The notes: generated by a model not told the origin, from the sequence alone. A stretch of DNA of 64,000 nt from Desulfarculaceae bacterium (GCA_021737145.1 JAIPEN010000014.1:37782-101781); one strand, 5' to 3'; shown: positions 47,814-57,007, numbered from the stretch's first letter. Translations and numbers: made by a program.

Positions 47814-48619
47814 TCGCCCTCCGCCATCAGTGCACTAAAAGCCAGGCCCTCCACCCGCACCGCCTTGCAAATGCGCTGCAACCGGTCCCAGACCCGGTGA
47901 TGCTTCTTGTCGTGCAGGCTGGCGCTCATCTCCTTTTCGCCCGCGTTGGTGCCCACCAGCAGGGGCAGGCCCCGCCGCATGCGTTCGTCCACCACCTCGG
48001 TGATGAACCGCGCCACCCTTAGCCCCACCTTGCCCACGCCCAAATCGTCCAGCACCACCAGGTGCCGCCGCTCCACCGCCTCCATCATGTTGCGGGCCCG
48101 GCTGCCCTTGGCCATGCTCTTGGCGCTCTCCCGGGCCAGGGTGGGCACATGCACGTACACCCCGCTTTCCTCCTCGGCCCGCATGTTTTCCGCCAGGGTG
48201 CAGCACAACAGCACCGTCTTGCCCACCCCCGTGGGCCCGTGCAAGAAAAGCCCCTGCTTTAGGCCCAGCCAATCCCGGCACTCCTGCCAGGGCCGTTCCC
48301 ACAAGGCGAAGTCCTCGCCCTGCTTGATGGCCCGGGCCTCCCGGTAGGCCCGCTCAAAACTCCACTGCCCCAGGCCCGCCGGAAGGTTGGCCTCCATGGT
48401 GGCCGCCATTGCCTCCGCATGGCGCACCTGTGCCTGCTTCTCCCGCTGTTCGGCCTCGGAGCATTCCGGGTGTATCCCCTGGGGCAGCCATTTTTTTATC
48501 TGTTGCAGCCCCTTGATGGGCACCGGCCACACCGGCTTGTGGCACCGCCTGCAAATTTCCGGGGGCGGTGGCTCCGGCCACCCCGGCGGGGCCTTTTGGG
48601 CCATGGCGTCACGCTTCAT
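47804..48619 (-). CDS. DnaC/IstB-like replication ATPase (helicase loader)
   Basis: LFLHGPTGVGKTVLLCCTLAENM, VVLDDLGVGK, CRRCHKPV zinc motif. Confidence 0.88.
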   Translation of the reverse strand: MKRDAMAQKAPPGWPEPPPPEICRRCHKPVWPVPIKGLQQIKKWLPQGIHPECSEAEQREKQAQVRHAEAMAATMEANLPAGLGQWSFERAYREARAIKQGEDFALWERPWQECRDWLGLKQGLFLHGPTGVGKTVLLCCTLAENMRAEEESGVYVHVPTLARESAKSMAKGSRARNMMEAVERRHLVVLDDLGVGKVGLRVARFITEVVDERMRRGLPLLVGTNAGEKEMSASLHDKKHHRVWDRLQRICKAVRVEGLAFSALMAEGDWE

Positions 48620-49427
48620 CAGGGCCTCCCTTGCCTTTCAAAAACCGCCTCACCAGGCCGGGCCGGTCCCCGGAACCCCCTTTTGGGGGAGGACGGTCTG
48701 GGGGTGGGGATGGGTCTCCCGCGCGCGCGAGATACCCCATCGATGCCCCTTTTTTGGGTAAATTTTTTTCACCCCCTCCACCAGGATCGGGGACTTTTTC
48801 CCCATCTCCACCGCCCCCTGTATGCCCCATCGATACCCCATCGATGGGGCATTGCCCGCTGCCCTTCCCTTCCTCGGATACCCCATCGATACCCCATTCA
48901 TGGTCCATCGATGGGGTATCTTCTTCTTGCTCCAGCAGGCGGCTGGCCCGGTCTTGCACCACCTCCGCCATATCGGCCAGCCGCGCCCTGCGCGCCGGGA
49001 TGTTGTCGCCCTTCTTGATGCCGTCGATGGCGTCCAGCATGGCCAGGCCCAGCTTCTGATAGGCAGGCACCAATAGCGGCACCTGGGGCAAGGCGGTCAA
49101 CGAGGTGTATGCCCCGATAACCGAGCGCTCCCCCCGGCTGGCCCTGTCGTGCTCCAGGGCGGGCCGCAGGAAGACAAGCTTGGCCTCCGGGTGCCAGAGG
49201 GCCAAGCCCGCCGCCACAAGGCCGCTCACGGCCTCCTGGACTCGTTTCTCACTCCATCCTGGTGGTAGCTGGGGCAGGATGTCGGCCGGCCGGAAGCGGC
49301 TCACTCCCAGCCAGTGGCGCGGTTCCCGGAACCACAGCACATGCAACACCCGGAAAGCGTCGTCAGGCAGGCCCCTGATCGCTTCGTCGTATTGATACAG
49401 GCCCGGGTCTACTGCGCAGAATCCCAT
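48609..49427 (-). CDS. Phage replication initiator candidate
   Basis: N-terminal wHTH-like region; immediately upstream of DnaC-like loader; contains repeat cluster. Confidence 0.6.
   Translation of the reverse strand: MGFCAVDPGLYQYDEAIRGLPDDAFRVLHVLWFREPRHWLGVSRFRPADILPQLPPGWSEKRVQEAVSGLVAAGLALWHPEAKLVFLRPALEHDRASRGERSVIGAYTSLTALPQVPLLVPAYQKLGLAMLDAIDGIKKGDNIPARRARLADMAEVVQDRASRLLEQEEDTPSMDHEWGIDGVSEEGKGSGQCPIDGVSMGHTGGGGDGEKVPDPGGGGEKNLPKKGASMGYLARAGDPSPPPDRPPPKGGSGDRPGLVRRFLKGKGGPDEA
48731..48920. repeat. Iteron-like cluster, consensus GATACCCCATCGAT(GG)
   Basis: Copies at 48731, 48821, 48832, 48842 (inverted), 48877, 48888 (degenerate), 48905-48920 (inverted). Confidence 0.8.
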
Positions 49428-49430
49428 GGG

Positions 49431-49850
49431 CTAGGCCACCTCCACCCGATCAATCGAAAAAGTGTAAAAGCCCGCCTCCTGGTCATAGGCGATGTCTCGC
49501 GGCTTGCGGTCGCCCGGTGCCTCCACCGCCGTCAGGATCGGCGCGTTGATGCGCCCGCCGCCGTGGCAGCCATAGCAACTCACGGTGTAGGTGTCCGGGC
49601 CCGTGCTCTTCTTGATGCCCACCAGCCGCCGCTCTTCATCCCAGAACCAGGCCACCCGGTCCCCGGGCTCCAGCCCGGTCTCTTCCATGGCGTCCGGGCT
49701 CAGGTGCAGCCAGTCGGCTATCTCTCCGCCGCATGTCCCGTATCCAAAATTGTGGGTCGTGCCCATCATGCGTACGAAAATGCCGTCCCCCGGCCGCAGG
49801 CCGTGCTTGGGCCTGGGCGCTCTAGGCAGGAATCGGCAAAAGCTCATCAC
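49431..49850 (-). CDS. Phage hypothetical protein
   Basis: Intact ORF, overlap with radical SAM gene. Confidence 0.6.
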   Translation of the reverse strand: MMSFCRFLPRAPRPKHGLRPGDGIFVRMMGTTHNFGYGTCGGEIADWLHLSPDAMEETGLEPGDRVAWFWDEERRLVGIKKSTGPDTYTVSCYGCHGGGRINAPILTAVEAPGDRKPRDIAYDQEAGFYTFSIDRVEVA

Positions 49851-50674
49851 GCCGCCTCCAGCAAATCCACCTTGAGCACATACGATTTCTCCCCCGGCTT
49901 GGCGTCCGCCGGGCTCTGCACCCTCTTGCGGCCCTGCCGTTGGGCCAGCTCCACCACCTTGCCCTTGTACGCCCGGTAGTCAATCGGGCTGGGCGGCTTG
50001 GCGTGGTTCAGCTTGCCCACGGCAAAGCAGTCTATGAACTCGTCCGCGGCCTCCATGCATTTGAGCGATTCCGCCGGCCAATAGGTGGGCTCCAGGCTGC
50101 ACCAGGTGGTGATCCCCAGCATCTTGGCCGCCGCCGCCGAGGCGCACCGGTCCCGGGGCAGGGCCGCGAAGGGCTCCACCCGGGCCGCCTTCTCGCTGTC
50201 CAGGGTGGTCAGCGAAATGCCGAACAGGTTGCCCGGCCAGCTCGCCAGCAGCTCCAAATCCCGCATGGCCAGCTCCCCGGCCTTGGTCAAAATTTGCGCG
50301 TTGTGTTGCAGCTCCACCCCCGGCCCGAACATGTCGCCGGGCACCGGGGCCTTCAGGGCCTGGATCGCCTCGCGGGTCAGGCCCAGCTCCTTTTCCAGGG
50401 GCTGATATGGATCTGTCAGGAAACCGAGCTGCACCAGCAGGCGCTCGCCCTTGCGGGCGTGGCTGGCCGCCTCCCTGGCGAACTGCTCCAAGGCCCCCTC
50501 GCGGGCCTCGGGATGGGCATGGAAGGCGGCCACGGACGGGAACCACCTCTGCTTGACTGACAACGTGGCCGCGTAGCAGGGATACTTGCAGCCATGGGGG
50601 CACCCCTTGTACAGGTTGGCCGCCCAGGGCGCATACTCCCGCGCCCGCCCCCCCGGCTGGTAGATAATGCTCAT
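49847..50674 (-). CDS. SplB/COG1533-like radical SAM protein
   Basis: YKGCPHGCKYPCYA cluster motif, LTDPYQPLEKELGLTREAIQAL, ILTKAGELAMRDLELL, VGKLNH. Confidence 0.82.
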   Translation of the reverse strand: MSIIYQPGGRAREYAPWAANLYKGCPHGCKYPCYAATLSVKQRWFPSVAAFHAHPEAREGALEQFAREAASHARKGERLLVQLGFLTDPYQPLEKELGLTREAIQALKAPVPGDMFGPGVELQHNAQILTKAGELAMRDLELLASWPGNLFGISLTTLDSEKAARVEPFAALPRDRCASAAAAKMLGITTWCSLEPTYWPAESLKCMEAADEFIDCFAVGKLNHAKPPSPIDYRAYKGKVVELAQRQGRKRVQSPADAKPGEKSYVLKVDLLEAA

Positions 50675-50936
50675 GACTCCTCCCAGGTGAAGCAATCGCA
50701 ACAGCCATCGGCCCGCACCGGCTGGGGCTTGCCCAGGTTCTCCTTGACCCTCTTCCAATGGATGCACCGGTAGCGCGTCCCGTCGATGAGGACCACCACC
50801 GAGGCGCACAAGGAGCACTCTTAGCCCAGAGGCCGCCCGTCCGGCTCGTCCTCCAGTGGCGGCACGGGCGGGGCCTTGGGCTTCACCTCAACGGTGTTGC
50901 GGTGCAGCCATTCCTCCCAGCGGTACACCTCGGGGC

Positions 50937-51539
50937 TCATTTTTCCCCGTCCTCTCTCTCCAGCTCCTGCTCCATGGCCGCCAGGGCGCACAGGCCCATC
51001 AGCACCAGGCGATAGTCGTTGCGCTGGGGGTCCTGGTGGTATTCACGCCTATGATTGAGCACCATATACATGGCCGTTTCATCCTGGGCCGCCTCCGGCG
51101 TGATCTCCAAGGTGGTGGCAATGGCCTTGACCGCCTTGGGGAAGGTTCGGGCCAACAGCGCCGCGTCGACAAACCCGCAACCGTGGAGCTGGCCCTCATG
51201 GGCCAGGGCCTTGATGCGCTCCAACACCCCCACCACCTCCACCCTGAGGGGCAGCTCGGTCAGCCTGTCGTCCAACACCTCCATGTGAATCTCTTGCAGC
51301 GCGGCCACCATGCCCGTGGCATCGGCCACGATCTGGTCCAGGTTGGCCCGGGCCAGCTTGAGCAAGGCCGGGGCCCACCCGGCCAGGAAGTCCCGCCAGG
51401 CCGCCCAGGCCGCGTTGGCCTCTGACGAATCCATGTCTTTATTACTTGCGGCCTCCCAGCGCTTATAAAGCTCTTCACCAAAGGCCAACACCCTGCCCGG
51501 CGAGTCGGTCATCTTCAAATTCTCTGGCGCCCTACCCAC
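50937..51539 (-). CDS. Phage hypothetical protein
   Basis: Intact ORF. Confidence 0.55.
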   Translation of the reverse strand: MGRAPENLKMTDSPGRVLAFGEELYKRWEAASNKDMDSSEANAAWAAWRDFLAGWAPALLKLARANLDQIVADATGMVAALQEIHMEVLDDRLTELPLRVEVVGVLERIKALAHEGQLHGCGFVDAALLARTFPKAVKAIATTLEITPEAAQDETAMYMVLNHRREYHQDPQRNDYRLVLMGLCALAAMEQELEREDGEK

Positions 51540-51660
51540 CGCACACCTCCCTCATCACCGGCAAAAATGCTCTACCAGACCCCAGACAGCGGCCACCACC
51601 ATGCCGAGAATGCAGACCCAAAACCCAACAACCCCAAGCCCCGCCAGTGCTTCGTCCCGC

Positions 51661-52431
51661 TCAATCACCGCACACCTCCCTCACCAGCTCGGCCAAAATA
51701 TCCCCGTGGCAGGGCTCATGCTCCCGGCAGTAGCAGCCCAAGCGCTTGCCCTTGAGCTCGTGCAGCCGGTCCCCGAACTTGTCCGCTGCGTAGCCCTTGA
51801 AGCGCTTCACGGCCAGCTTCACCGCTCCCTGCTTGCTCGGGGCTCCAGCCACCGCGACATTCTGGTCTAAGTCCCAAACCGCCCACCACCTGCGAGCGAC
51901 CTTATAAACCTTGTACGGATTCCCCCACCGCCCCGGCCGCGTGATCATCACGTCCGGGCACTCCACCCGCACGTCCACCCGCCTGGTGGTGCCGTCATGC
52001 GGGCGGAACAGCTCGTCCTTGTTCGGGCTCGGGGCCCAGAAAAAGGGCCGCGCCTGACGGCCGGCCAAGTAGGTCACCGGCTGGGCAAAGGGCTTGGGGT
52101 CGGCCAGCTCCCAGTGCCAGGCCCCCTTGGCCGCCCACCGGCTCCGGCTGTCTTGCCGACACCCGGTTATCTTCACCGTGCCCAGGATCGCCCGCCGGGG
52201 GGCAATAATATTTGCGAGGACTCCGGCCTCCAGCGGGCCCACCATTTTTCTTAGTTGGAGATAACTACATGCCGGGTCCCACTTGGCCCCCTGGAACACC
52301 AGCACCTCCAGGGGCAGCTTGTAGCTCTCTGGCAGGGCCTCGCCCCGGTTCTCCACGTCCTTGGCCAGGCCACCCTCCAGGAACATCAGAGAGCCCCAGG
52401 GTGCCCACACCGGCAGGCAATGCATGCTCAT
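51661..52431 (-). CDS. ASCH - DUF4326 fusion protein
   Basis: PWGSLMFLEGGLAKDVENRG...GAWHWELADPKPF; GRWGNPYKV...LKGKRLGCYCREHEPCHGDILAEL. Confidence 0.75.
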   Translation of the reverse strand: MSMHCLPVWAPWGSLMFLEGGLAKDVENRGEALPESYKLPLEVLVFQGAKWDPACSYLQLRKMVGPLEAGVLANIIAPRRAILGTVKITGCRQDSRSRWAAKGAWHWELADPKPFAQPVTYLAGRQARPFFWAPSPNKDELFRPHDGTTRRVDVRVECPDVMITRPGRWGNPYKVYKVARRWWAVWDLDQNVAVAGAPSKQGAVKLAVKRFKGYAADKFGDRLHELKGKRLGCYCREHEPCHGDILAELVREVCGD

Positions 52432-53441
52432 GCCGCTTGCCCGACAAAGACATTCGGGTAAAGCTCGCGGGCCATGTCGCGCAGTGGCAGCATCACCTCG
52501 CGCATCTGCGGGTGAGCGGCCTTGTCGCACCTGAGCTTGAAGATGTGCTGCCATTCAGCCAGGGAGGCCGTGACGATAATCTCGGTCTTGGTTGAGTTGG
52601 GGAGCACGGAGCGGGCTTGCTGAGGGGACCAGCCCATCTTGAGGAGGTCGATATAGGCAAGTTCTGCGCCCCGGCAGGAGGCCAGCCATTGCCAGTCGGG
52701 GGTTATATCAGAGGTAGCTTCGGCGCGGTTCAACATTTCTAGGCGGCCGAACTCTCCCTCTTCGACGTCCACCCAAGGCGGGATCACGAAGGCCACCCCG
52801 CCCCCGTAGTTGCAATAGCGGGTGCTCTCCTGGGCGTAGCTGGCCGGGCGGTGGCGCACGATCTCATGAGTAACGCCCCTGTCGCAGACGATCTTTGCAG
52901 TAAATGCCGCCAGCTCGGGCCATGTCTGGATGTCTATTGCCTCCAAGGCATGAACCCGAGCTCCCACATATTTGATAGCATCGCGCCCACACCACTCGTT
53001 AAAGGCGCGGCGGTTGCCAACCAGCAGCCAGTTATCAAGGTCTGAATACTGGAAGATAAAGGGATGGTCGGGGTCAACCTCTCCCAAATGAGACAGGCGC
53101 TCTTTGGGCACGCGCCACACCTCCCAGCTATGCTCAATCATGGCAAGGTGGCCCTTGCCCTCCAGCATGGCCACGAACTTGTGGGCGCTGGTGGGGCACT
53201 TGCCGCCATCGCATACCCGACACGACAGCCTGTCAGTTCGATCTTCCTCCGCGCTATATAATTCGGTAGGCACCTCCCCGGAGCCATTGCACTCCGGACA
53301 CTTTGCCCAAGCCTTGTCCTCCGACTTGTAGCAGGTCCGCCCCGCCGCTTCTATCAGCCTCAGCGGTCGACCGAATGTATATGGCAATTCTTCGTGCCCA
53401 AAGGCCGCCAGTATCTCCACGCTCGGCTTTACTAAAATCAT
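52428..53441 (-). CDS. thyX: Flavin-dependent thymidylate synthase ThyX with Cys-rich insert
   Basis: RHRPASYAQESTRY (RHRX7S motif); insert CPECNGSGEV...CRVCDGGKC. Confidence 0.88.
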   Translation of the reverse strand: MILVKPSVEILAAFGHEELPYTFGRPLRLIEAAGRTCYKSEDKAWAKCPECNGSGEVPTELYSAEEDRTDRLSCRVCDGGKCPTSAHKFVAMLEGKGHLAMIEHSWEVWRVPKERLSHLGEVDPDHPFIFQYSDLDNWLLVGNRRAFNEWCGRDAIKYVGARVHALEAIDIQTWPELAAFTAKIVCDRGVTHEIVRHRPASYAQESTRYCNYGGGVAFVIPPWVDVEEGEFGRLEMLNRAEATSDITPDWQWLASCRGAELAYIDLLKMGWSPQQARSVLPNSTKTEIIVTASLAEWQHIFKLRCDKAAHPQMREVMLPLRDMARELYPNVFVGQAA

Positions 53442-53453
53442 CTCGTTTCTCCC

Positions 53454-53798
53454 CTATCCCAGCGCCGCCAGCTCGGCCTGGAGTTGTTTCACTTCGCTGT
53501 TCACCTTGGCCATCACGTCCGGGGGCTTAAACACCACCGCCTCGGCCCGCGCCACCCGCGCCTCCAGCGCCTCCATGTCCAGGCGCTCCGGGGCAGCCTC
53601 TTGTTCTTCCTCGGGCACCCCGGCCCAGGCCTGCTCCACCAGGTCGGCGATGGGTTCCCAAGTGCACTCGCCCTGGTGATTCAGGTACACCGCCTTACCC
53701 CCCTTGCGGGGGGTGAGGGTCTGACCGCGCCGGTTCATCACCACCCCCTCGCGGCTCACCCTGTAACTGGTGCCCGGGATCGGCCTAAACTCGCTCAT
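53454..53798 (-). CDS. NUMOD4-like phage protein
   Basis: YRVSREGVVMNRRGQTLTPRKGGKAVYLN. Confidence 0.5.
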   Translation of the reverse strand: MSEFRPIPGTSYRVSREGVVMNRRGQTLTPRKGGKAVYLNHQGECTWEPIADLVEQAWAGVPEEEQEAAPERLDMEALEARVARAEAVVFKPPDVMAKVNSEVKQLQAELAALG

Positions 53799-54208
53799 GC
53801 CCCTACTTCCTCCCGCCCAATGGCGGCCTGAATTATTTTTTTGACCTTGTTTCCCACGCGGTCGTGGGTGAACCAGCGCAAAGGCTTGCCCTTGGCCTTT
53901 GCGTACTCCACCTCCACGCCAGTGCTGGCCCCGATATAATCGTTGTAATTGACTACGAAGACCTCGTCGGCTAGATCGATTTTGGCCAGATGCAGCCTAT
54001 CCATTTCCTCCGCGCAACCTTCGTTCTCGGCCAGGTGGTGAACAAGTTGCTCGGCATTGGCTAACTCTTCGCTGTACCAGCCGGGTAGCAGATGCAGGCC
54101 CATGGTGATGGAACGCTCGTCCCGCTCGATTATCCAGGCGACCACGGCCATTACGTCACAAAACCTCGAAGAGCCGCACAAGGTGACGACCTTGGGCCTC
54201 TCGCTCAT
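53795..54208 (-). CDS. Nucleoside 2-deoxyribosyltransferase-like protein
   Basis: VVTLCGSSRFCD...IDLADEVFVVNYNDYIGASTGVEVEYAKAKGKPLRWF. Confidence 0.7.
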   Translation of the reverse strand: MSERPKVVTLCGSSRFCDVMAVVAWIIERDERSITMGLHLLPGWYSEELANAEQLVHHLAENEGCAEEMDRLHLAKIDLADEVFVVNYNDYIGASTGVEVEYAKAKGKPLRWFTHDRVGNKVKKIIQAAIGREEVGA

Positions 54209-54438
54209 AACCTTCTCCCCTTCCCCCGCCCCGCCCCGGCGGGGCCGGCCCAATTGCCGGCCCCTCTCCGTGCCTCTGGTGACCTCGGGGGCCTGTATAT
54301 TCCACCGGCCAGGCCCCCTTCCTGGGGGTTTTGAAAAGTGGCCGGGGCCGTGTTGCCCCTAGCGCCGCCGGGTCCAATCAACATTGCTCGGTTCTCCACT
54401 ATCGCCTCGGCCACTTGTCAAAACCTCCCATCTAAAGG

Positions 54439-54480
54439 CCCGGCCGGGGGCCGGAGGGGGTGCAACGGCCCCCGGCCGGG
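54439..54480. repeat. Perfect 14-bp inverted repeat (hairpin)
   Basis: CCCGGCCGGGGGCC - 14 nt - GGCCCCCGGCCGGG. Confidence 0.85.
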
Positions 54481-54539
54481 GGTGCGGGCATCAAGGGTGT
54501 TTGCCACGCAGCCAGCCCGCCAGCCGCGCCCCTGGTAGT

Positions 54540-54767
54540 TCACTCGCGCCGGGCAATAGAGGCGTTGGCCCACATGACAAACTCGTCCAGCTTGGTCATG
54601 GCCAGGGACTTCTCCCGGCTCTCGGGACACAGGCTGTCGATGGTGCGGGCCAGGGCCTTGGCCTCTTCCCTGATTTCCTCGTACTTGGCGGGCTGCCCGT
54701 CCTTGGGCGGGTGGTAGGTGAATCTCAGATCGATTTCGTCCAGCATTGTCTTTCTCTCCTTCTCCAA
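54540..54767 (-). CDS. Small phage hypothetical protein
   Basis: 75 aa intact ORF. Confidence 0.5.
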   Translation of the reverse strand: MEKERKTMLDEIDLRFTYHPPKDGQPAKYEEIREEAKALARTIDSLCPESREKSLAMTKLDEFVMWANASIARRE

Positions 54768-54780
54768 CGGGCCGCGCCTG

Positions 54781-55644
54781 TTAGGCGATTACCGTCACGT
54801 TCTCCACCTTGGCCTCGGCCAGGCGAAACTCCAGCTCGGCCTGCACGTTGGCCATGGCCTCCAAGCGCCAGCGCCCGCCGTCCGCCTCGAACAGGGCCAG
54901 ACCGCCGCCGGGGCGCACCCGCAGCTTGAACATGCTCATGGGCTGCATCACGTCCACAAAGGTGCGATAGGGCCTGAGCTTGACGGTCTCCTTTAGCTCC
55001 GTCCGGACCAGACTCCCGCTGCCGGCCTTGAGGGTCACCGTCTGGGCCAGGCCGTCGTCCTGGTGCACTGCCTCGGCCTTGTCCACCAGGCTGGTGGCCA
55101 CCTCGGCGCAATACTCCAGATCGCCCAGGTCCGCGCTTAGCTGCGCCTGCTCGGCGTCGGCAGCGTCCTCGGGATCGTCGTAGTTGACCTTGCCGTCGCT
55201 GCCTTCCCGGCGCACCGGCTTGCGCACCAACACCGGCTTGCCGCCCACCCGGACCATGCCCAGGGCATCGGCGTTCACAAACCCCGAGGCCAGCATGATC
55301 ACGAAAGCCTCCTGGGGCAGGAAGCTGCCGAAGACCACATCGGGCAACACCTGGCCGCAGTCGGCCACCATGAACATGTCCCGCTGGCGGAAGTCGCCAA
55401 AGGTGGCTCCGTAGAGCTCCACCAGGGTGGGGCTCTTCACCTGGGCCATGAGCGGTTCGGCCAGCTTGTCCAGGTTGCCCTTGAGGTACTGCACCATGGC
55501 ATCCAGGCTCACCACCTCCAGGGTGGGGGCCGTGGGGGCCATGACCGCGTGCACCTTGCGGTTGGTGTACTCCCGCCCGTCGATGGGCAGCACCGTGGTG
55601 GTGCCCAGTTGCTCCTGCAAAAATTCCAACGCGCCTCTTTCCAT
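54781..55644 (-). CDS. Phage protein, DUF2303-like
   Basis: PYRTFVDVMQPMSMFKLRVRPGGGLALFEADGGRW. Confidence 0.6.
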   Translation of the reverse strand: MERGALEFLQEQLGTTTVLPIDGREYTNRKVHAVMAPTAPTLEVVSLDAMVQYLKGNLDKLAEPLMAQVKSPTLVELYGATFGDFRQRDMFMVADCGQVLPDVVFGSFLPQEAFVIMLASGFVNADALGMVRVGGKPVLVRKPVRREGSDGKVNYDDPEDAADAEQAQLSADLGDLEYCAEVATSLVDKAEAVHQDDGLAQTVTLKAGSGSLVRTELKETVKLRPYRTFVDVMQPMSMFKLRVRPGGGLALFEADGGRWRLEAMANVQAELEFRLAEAKVENVTVIA

Positions 55645-55677
55645 GTCCTCTCCTTCTCGGCCGGGGCCGCGCCCCGC

Positions 55678-56052
55678 CTAGTTCACGGCCCCGATGGGGC
55701 CTTTCTTAGGGTTTTCCTCGGCGTCCTCGCCCTGGTCGCCGCCTTGCTCTTGTTCGTCGAACAGGGGCGTCCTGTTGCCCATGGCCATGACCGCCTTGCC
55801 GTTCTTGACGAACACAAACACCCGCTTTTCCTCCGGCTTGGGCGGGGCCAGGGTCGATTTGACCTTGTAGGTGAGCAGGCCCACGTCGCGGTCCTTGTCC
55901 GGCTTTATGGCCACCTCCAAAACCACCTTGCGCATCGCCTTGGCCTCGGTGTTGGGGTCCATGATGTTCTCGGCCATGGCCGCCAGTTCCCGGTCAAAGG
56001 TCTTTATGGCCGCCCCGTTGGCAATGTCGGCCACGCTCAAAACGTTTTTCAT
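55678..56052 (-). CDS. Phage early protein (replication-terminator-like annotation class)
   Basis: Internal start MKNVLSVADIANGAAIKTFDRELAAMAENIMDPNTEAKAMRKV. Confidence 0.55.
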   Translation of the reverse strand: MKNVLSVADIANGAAIKTFDRELAAMAENIMDPNTEAKAMRKVVLEVAIKPDKDRDVGLLTYKVKSTLAPPKPEEKRVFVFVKNGKAVMAMGNRTPLFDEQEQGGDQGEDAEENPKKGPIGAVN

Positions 56053-56439
56053 CTGCCATTCCCTCGTGCTCCTTTCAAAAAAAATCACCTGTCCAGGCTC
56101 CATGGGCAGCCTCTCCGGCGGCAGGGACTCGGGCAGGGCCACCGGCCCCGGACACCCCACGCACTCCAGGAGCGAGCGCATGCCCGCCGGGGCCAGCTCT
56201 TCTATCGCCTTCACGCTGGCCAGCAGACGCCGCCGCACCTGGCAGGCTTGCAGGCCGTCCGCGTTCAACATGTGCCCGGTCCACCAGGGGCAGCGGTGGG
56301 TGAAGGCCGCGGACTCCGCGCCTTCTGGGCCAGGTACTGGCGCACCGCCACCGCTGGCTCCAGTTTCAGGCGCTCGGGATGTTCGGGGTCCTTGGTCCAT
56401 CGGCTCACTTCTCCCCAAATCTTGTTCAGGCGCACGCCC

Positions 56440-56634
56440 TCACTCACGCTCCCAGCTCTCCTCATCCATGGCCTTGATCAGCTCTCGCCTAAACCGCGAC
56501 TGTAGGTCCAGGCGCACGCTATTGCGGAATGCCGGGTGCTTTATCTCGGCGAACATCTTCCTGGCCGCCATCTTGGCCACCGCCGCCAGGGCCGGCTGAA
56601 CATCTTCGACCACCCGTGAGATACTTGTCCTCAT
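56440..56634 (-). CDS. Small phage hypothetical protein
   Basis: ATGA overlap with next gene; MRTSISRVVEDVQPALAAV. Confidence 0.45.
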   Translation of the reverse strand: MRTSISRVVEDVQPALAAVAKMAARKMFAEIKHPAFRNSVRLDLQSRFRRELIKAMDEESWERE

Positions 56635-56849
56635 GTCGCCGCCCCCTTGAAACGCTGCTCGTATATTTCCGCCGCCTCGGTCGCCGTGGCCGCCGGGATC
56701 ACCTGGGGATTGCGCTCGTAGTCGGTGAGCTTGCACAACACCCTGGCCGTGTATTTCCCAAAAGGCCCCCGAACATAGGGCTTGTCCTCGGTTCCCGCGA
56801 TGGGGTCGTCCTCCACCACCAGCCACCAGCGCTTGTCCTGGTCAGTCAT
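56631..56849 (-). CDS. Small phage hypothetical protein
   Basis: MTDQDKRWWLVVEDDPIAGTEDKPYVRGPFGKYTARVL. Confidence 0.45.
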   Translation of the reverse strand: MTDQDKRWWLVVEDDPIAGTEDKPYVRGPFGKYTARVLCKLTDYERNPQVIPAATATEAAEIYEQRFKGAAT

Positions 56850-57007
56850 CAGGCCCGCCCGAACAGCTTCATGCCGGGCCTTCTCCACGGCCGTGGGGGC
56901 CGGTCCGAGCAAACCCCCGGCTCCAGCAGCTTGCCCTTGGCGTCGAACTTGGCCCACTTCACTGGCCATCGGGTTCTCTTGCGCCGCAAATCCTTCATGC
57001 CCATGCA

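Noticed and set aside
48731-48920. CRISPR-like array
   Set aside because: Repeats are 12-16 nt, in both orientations, unevenly spaced and within a coding gene; no cas genes
54254-54540. Short minus-strand ORFs (54156-54630)
   Set aside because: Low-complexity Gly/Arg/Pro frames, no plausible start context; better treated as intergenic
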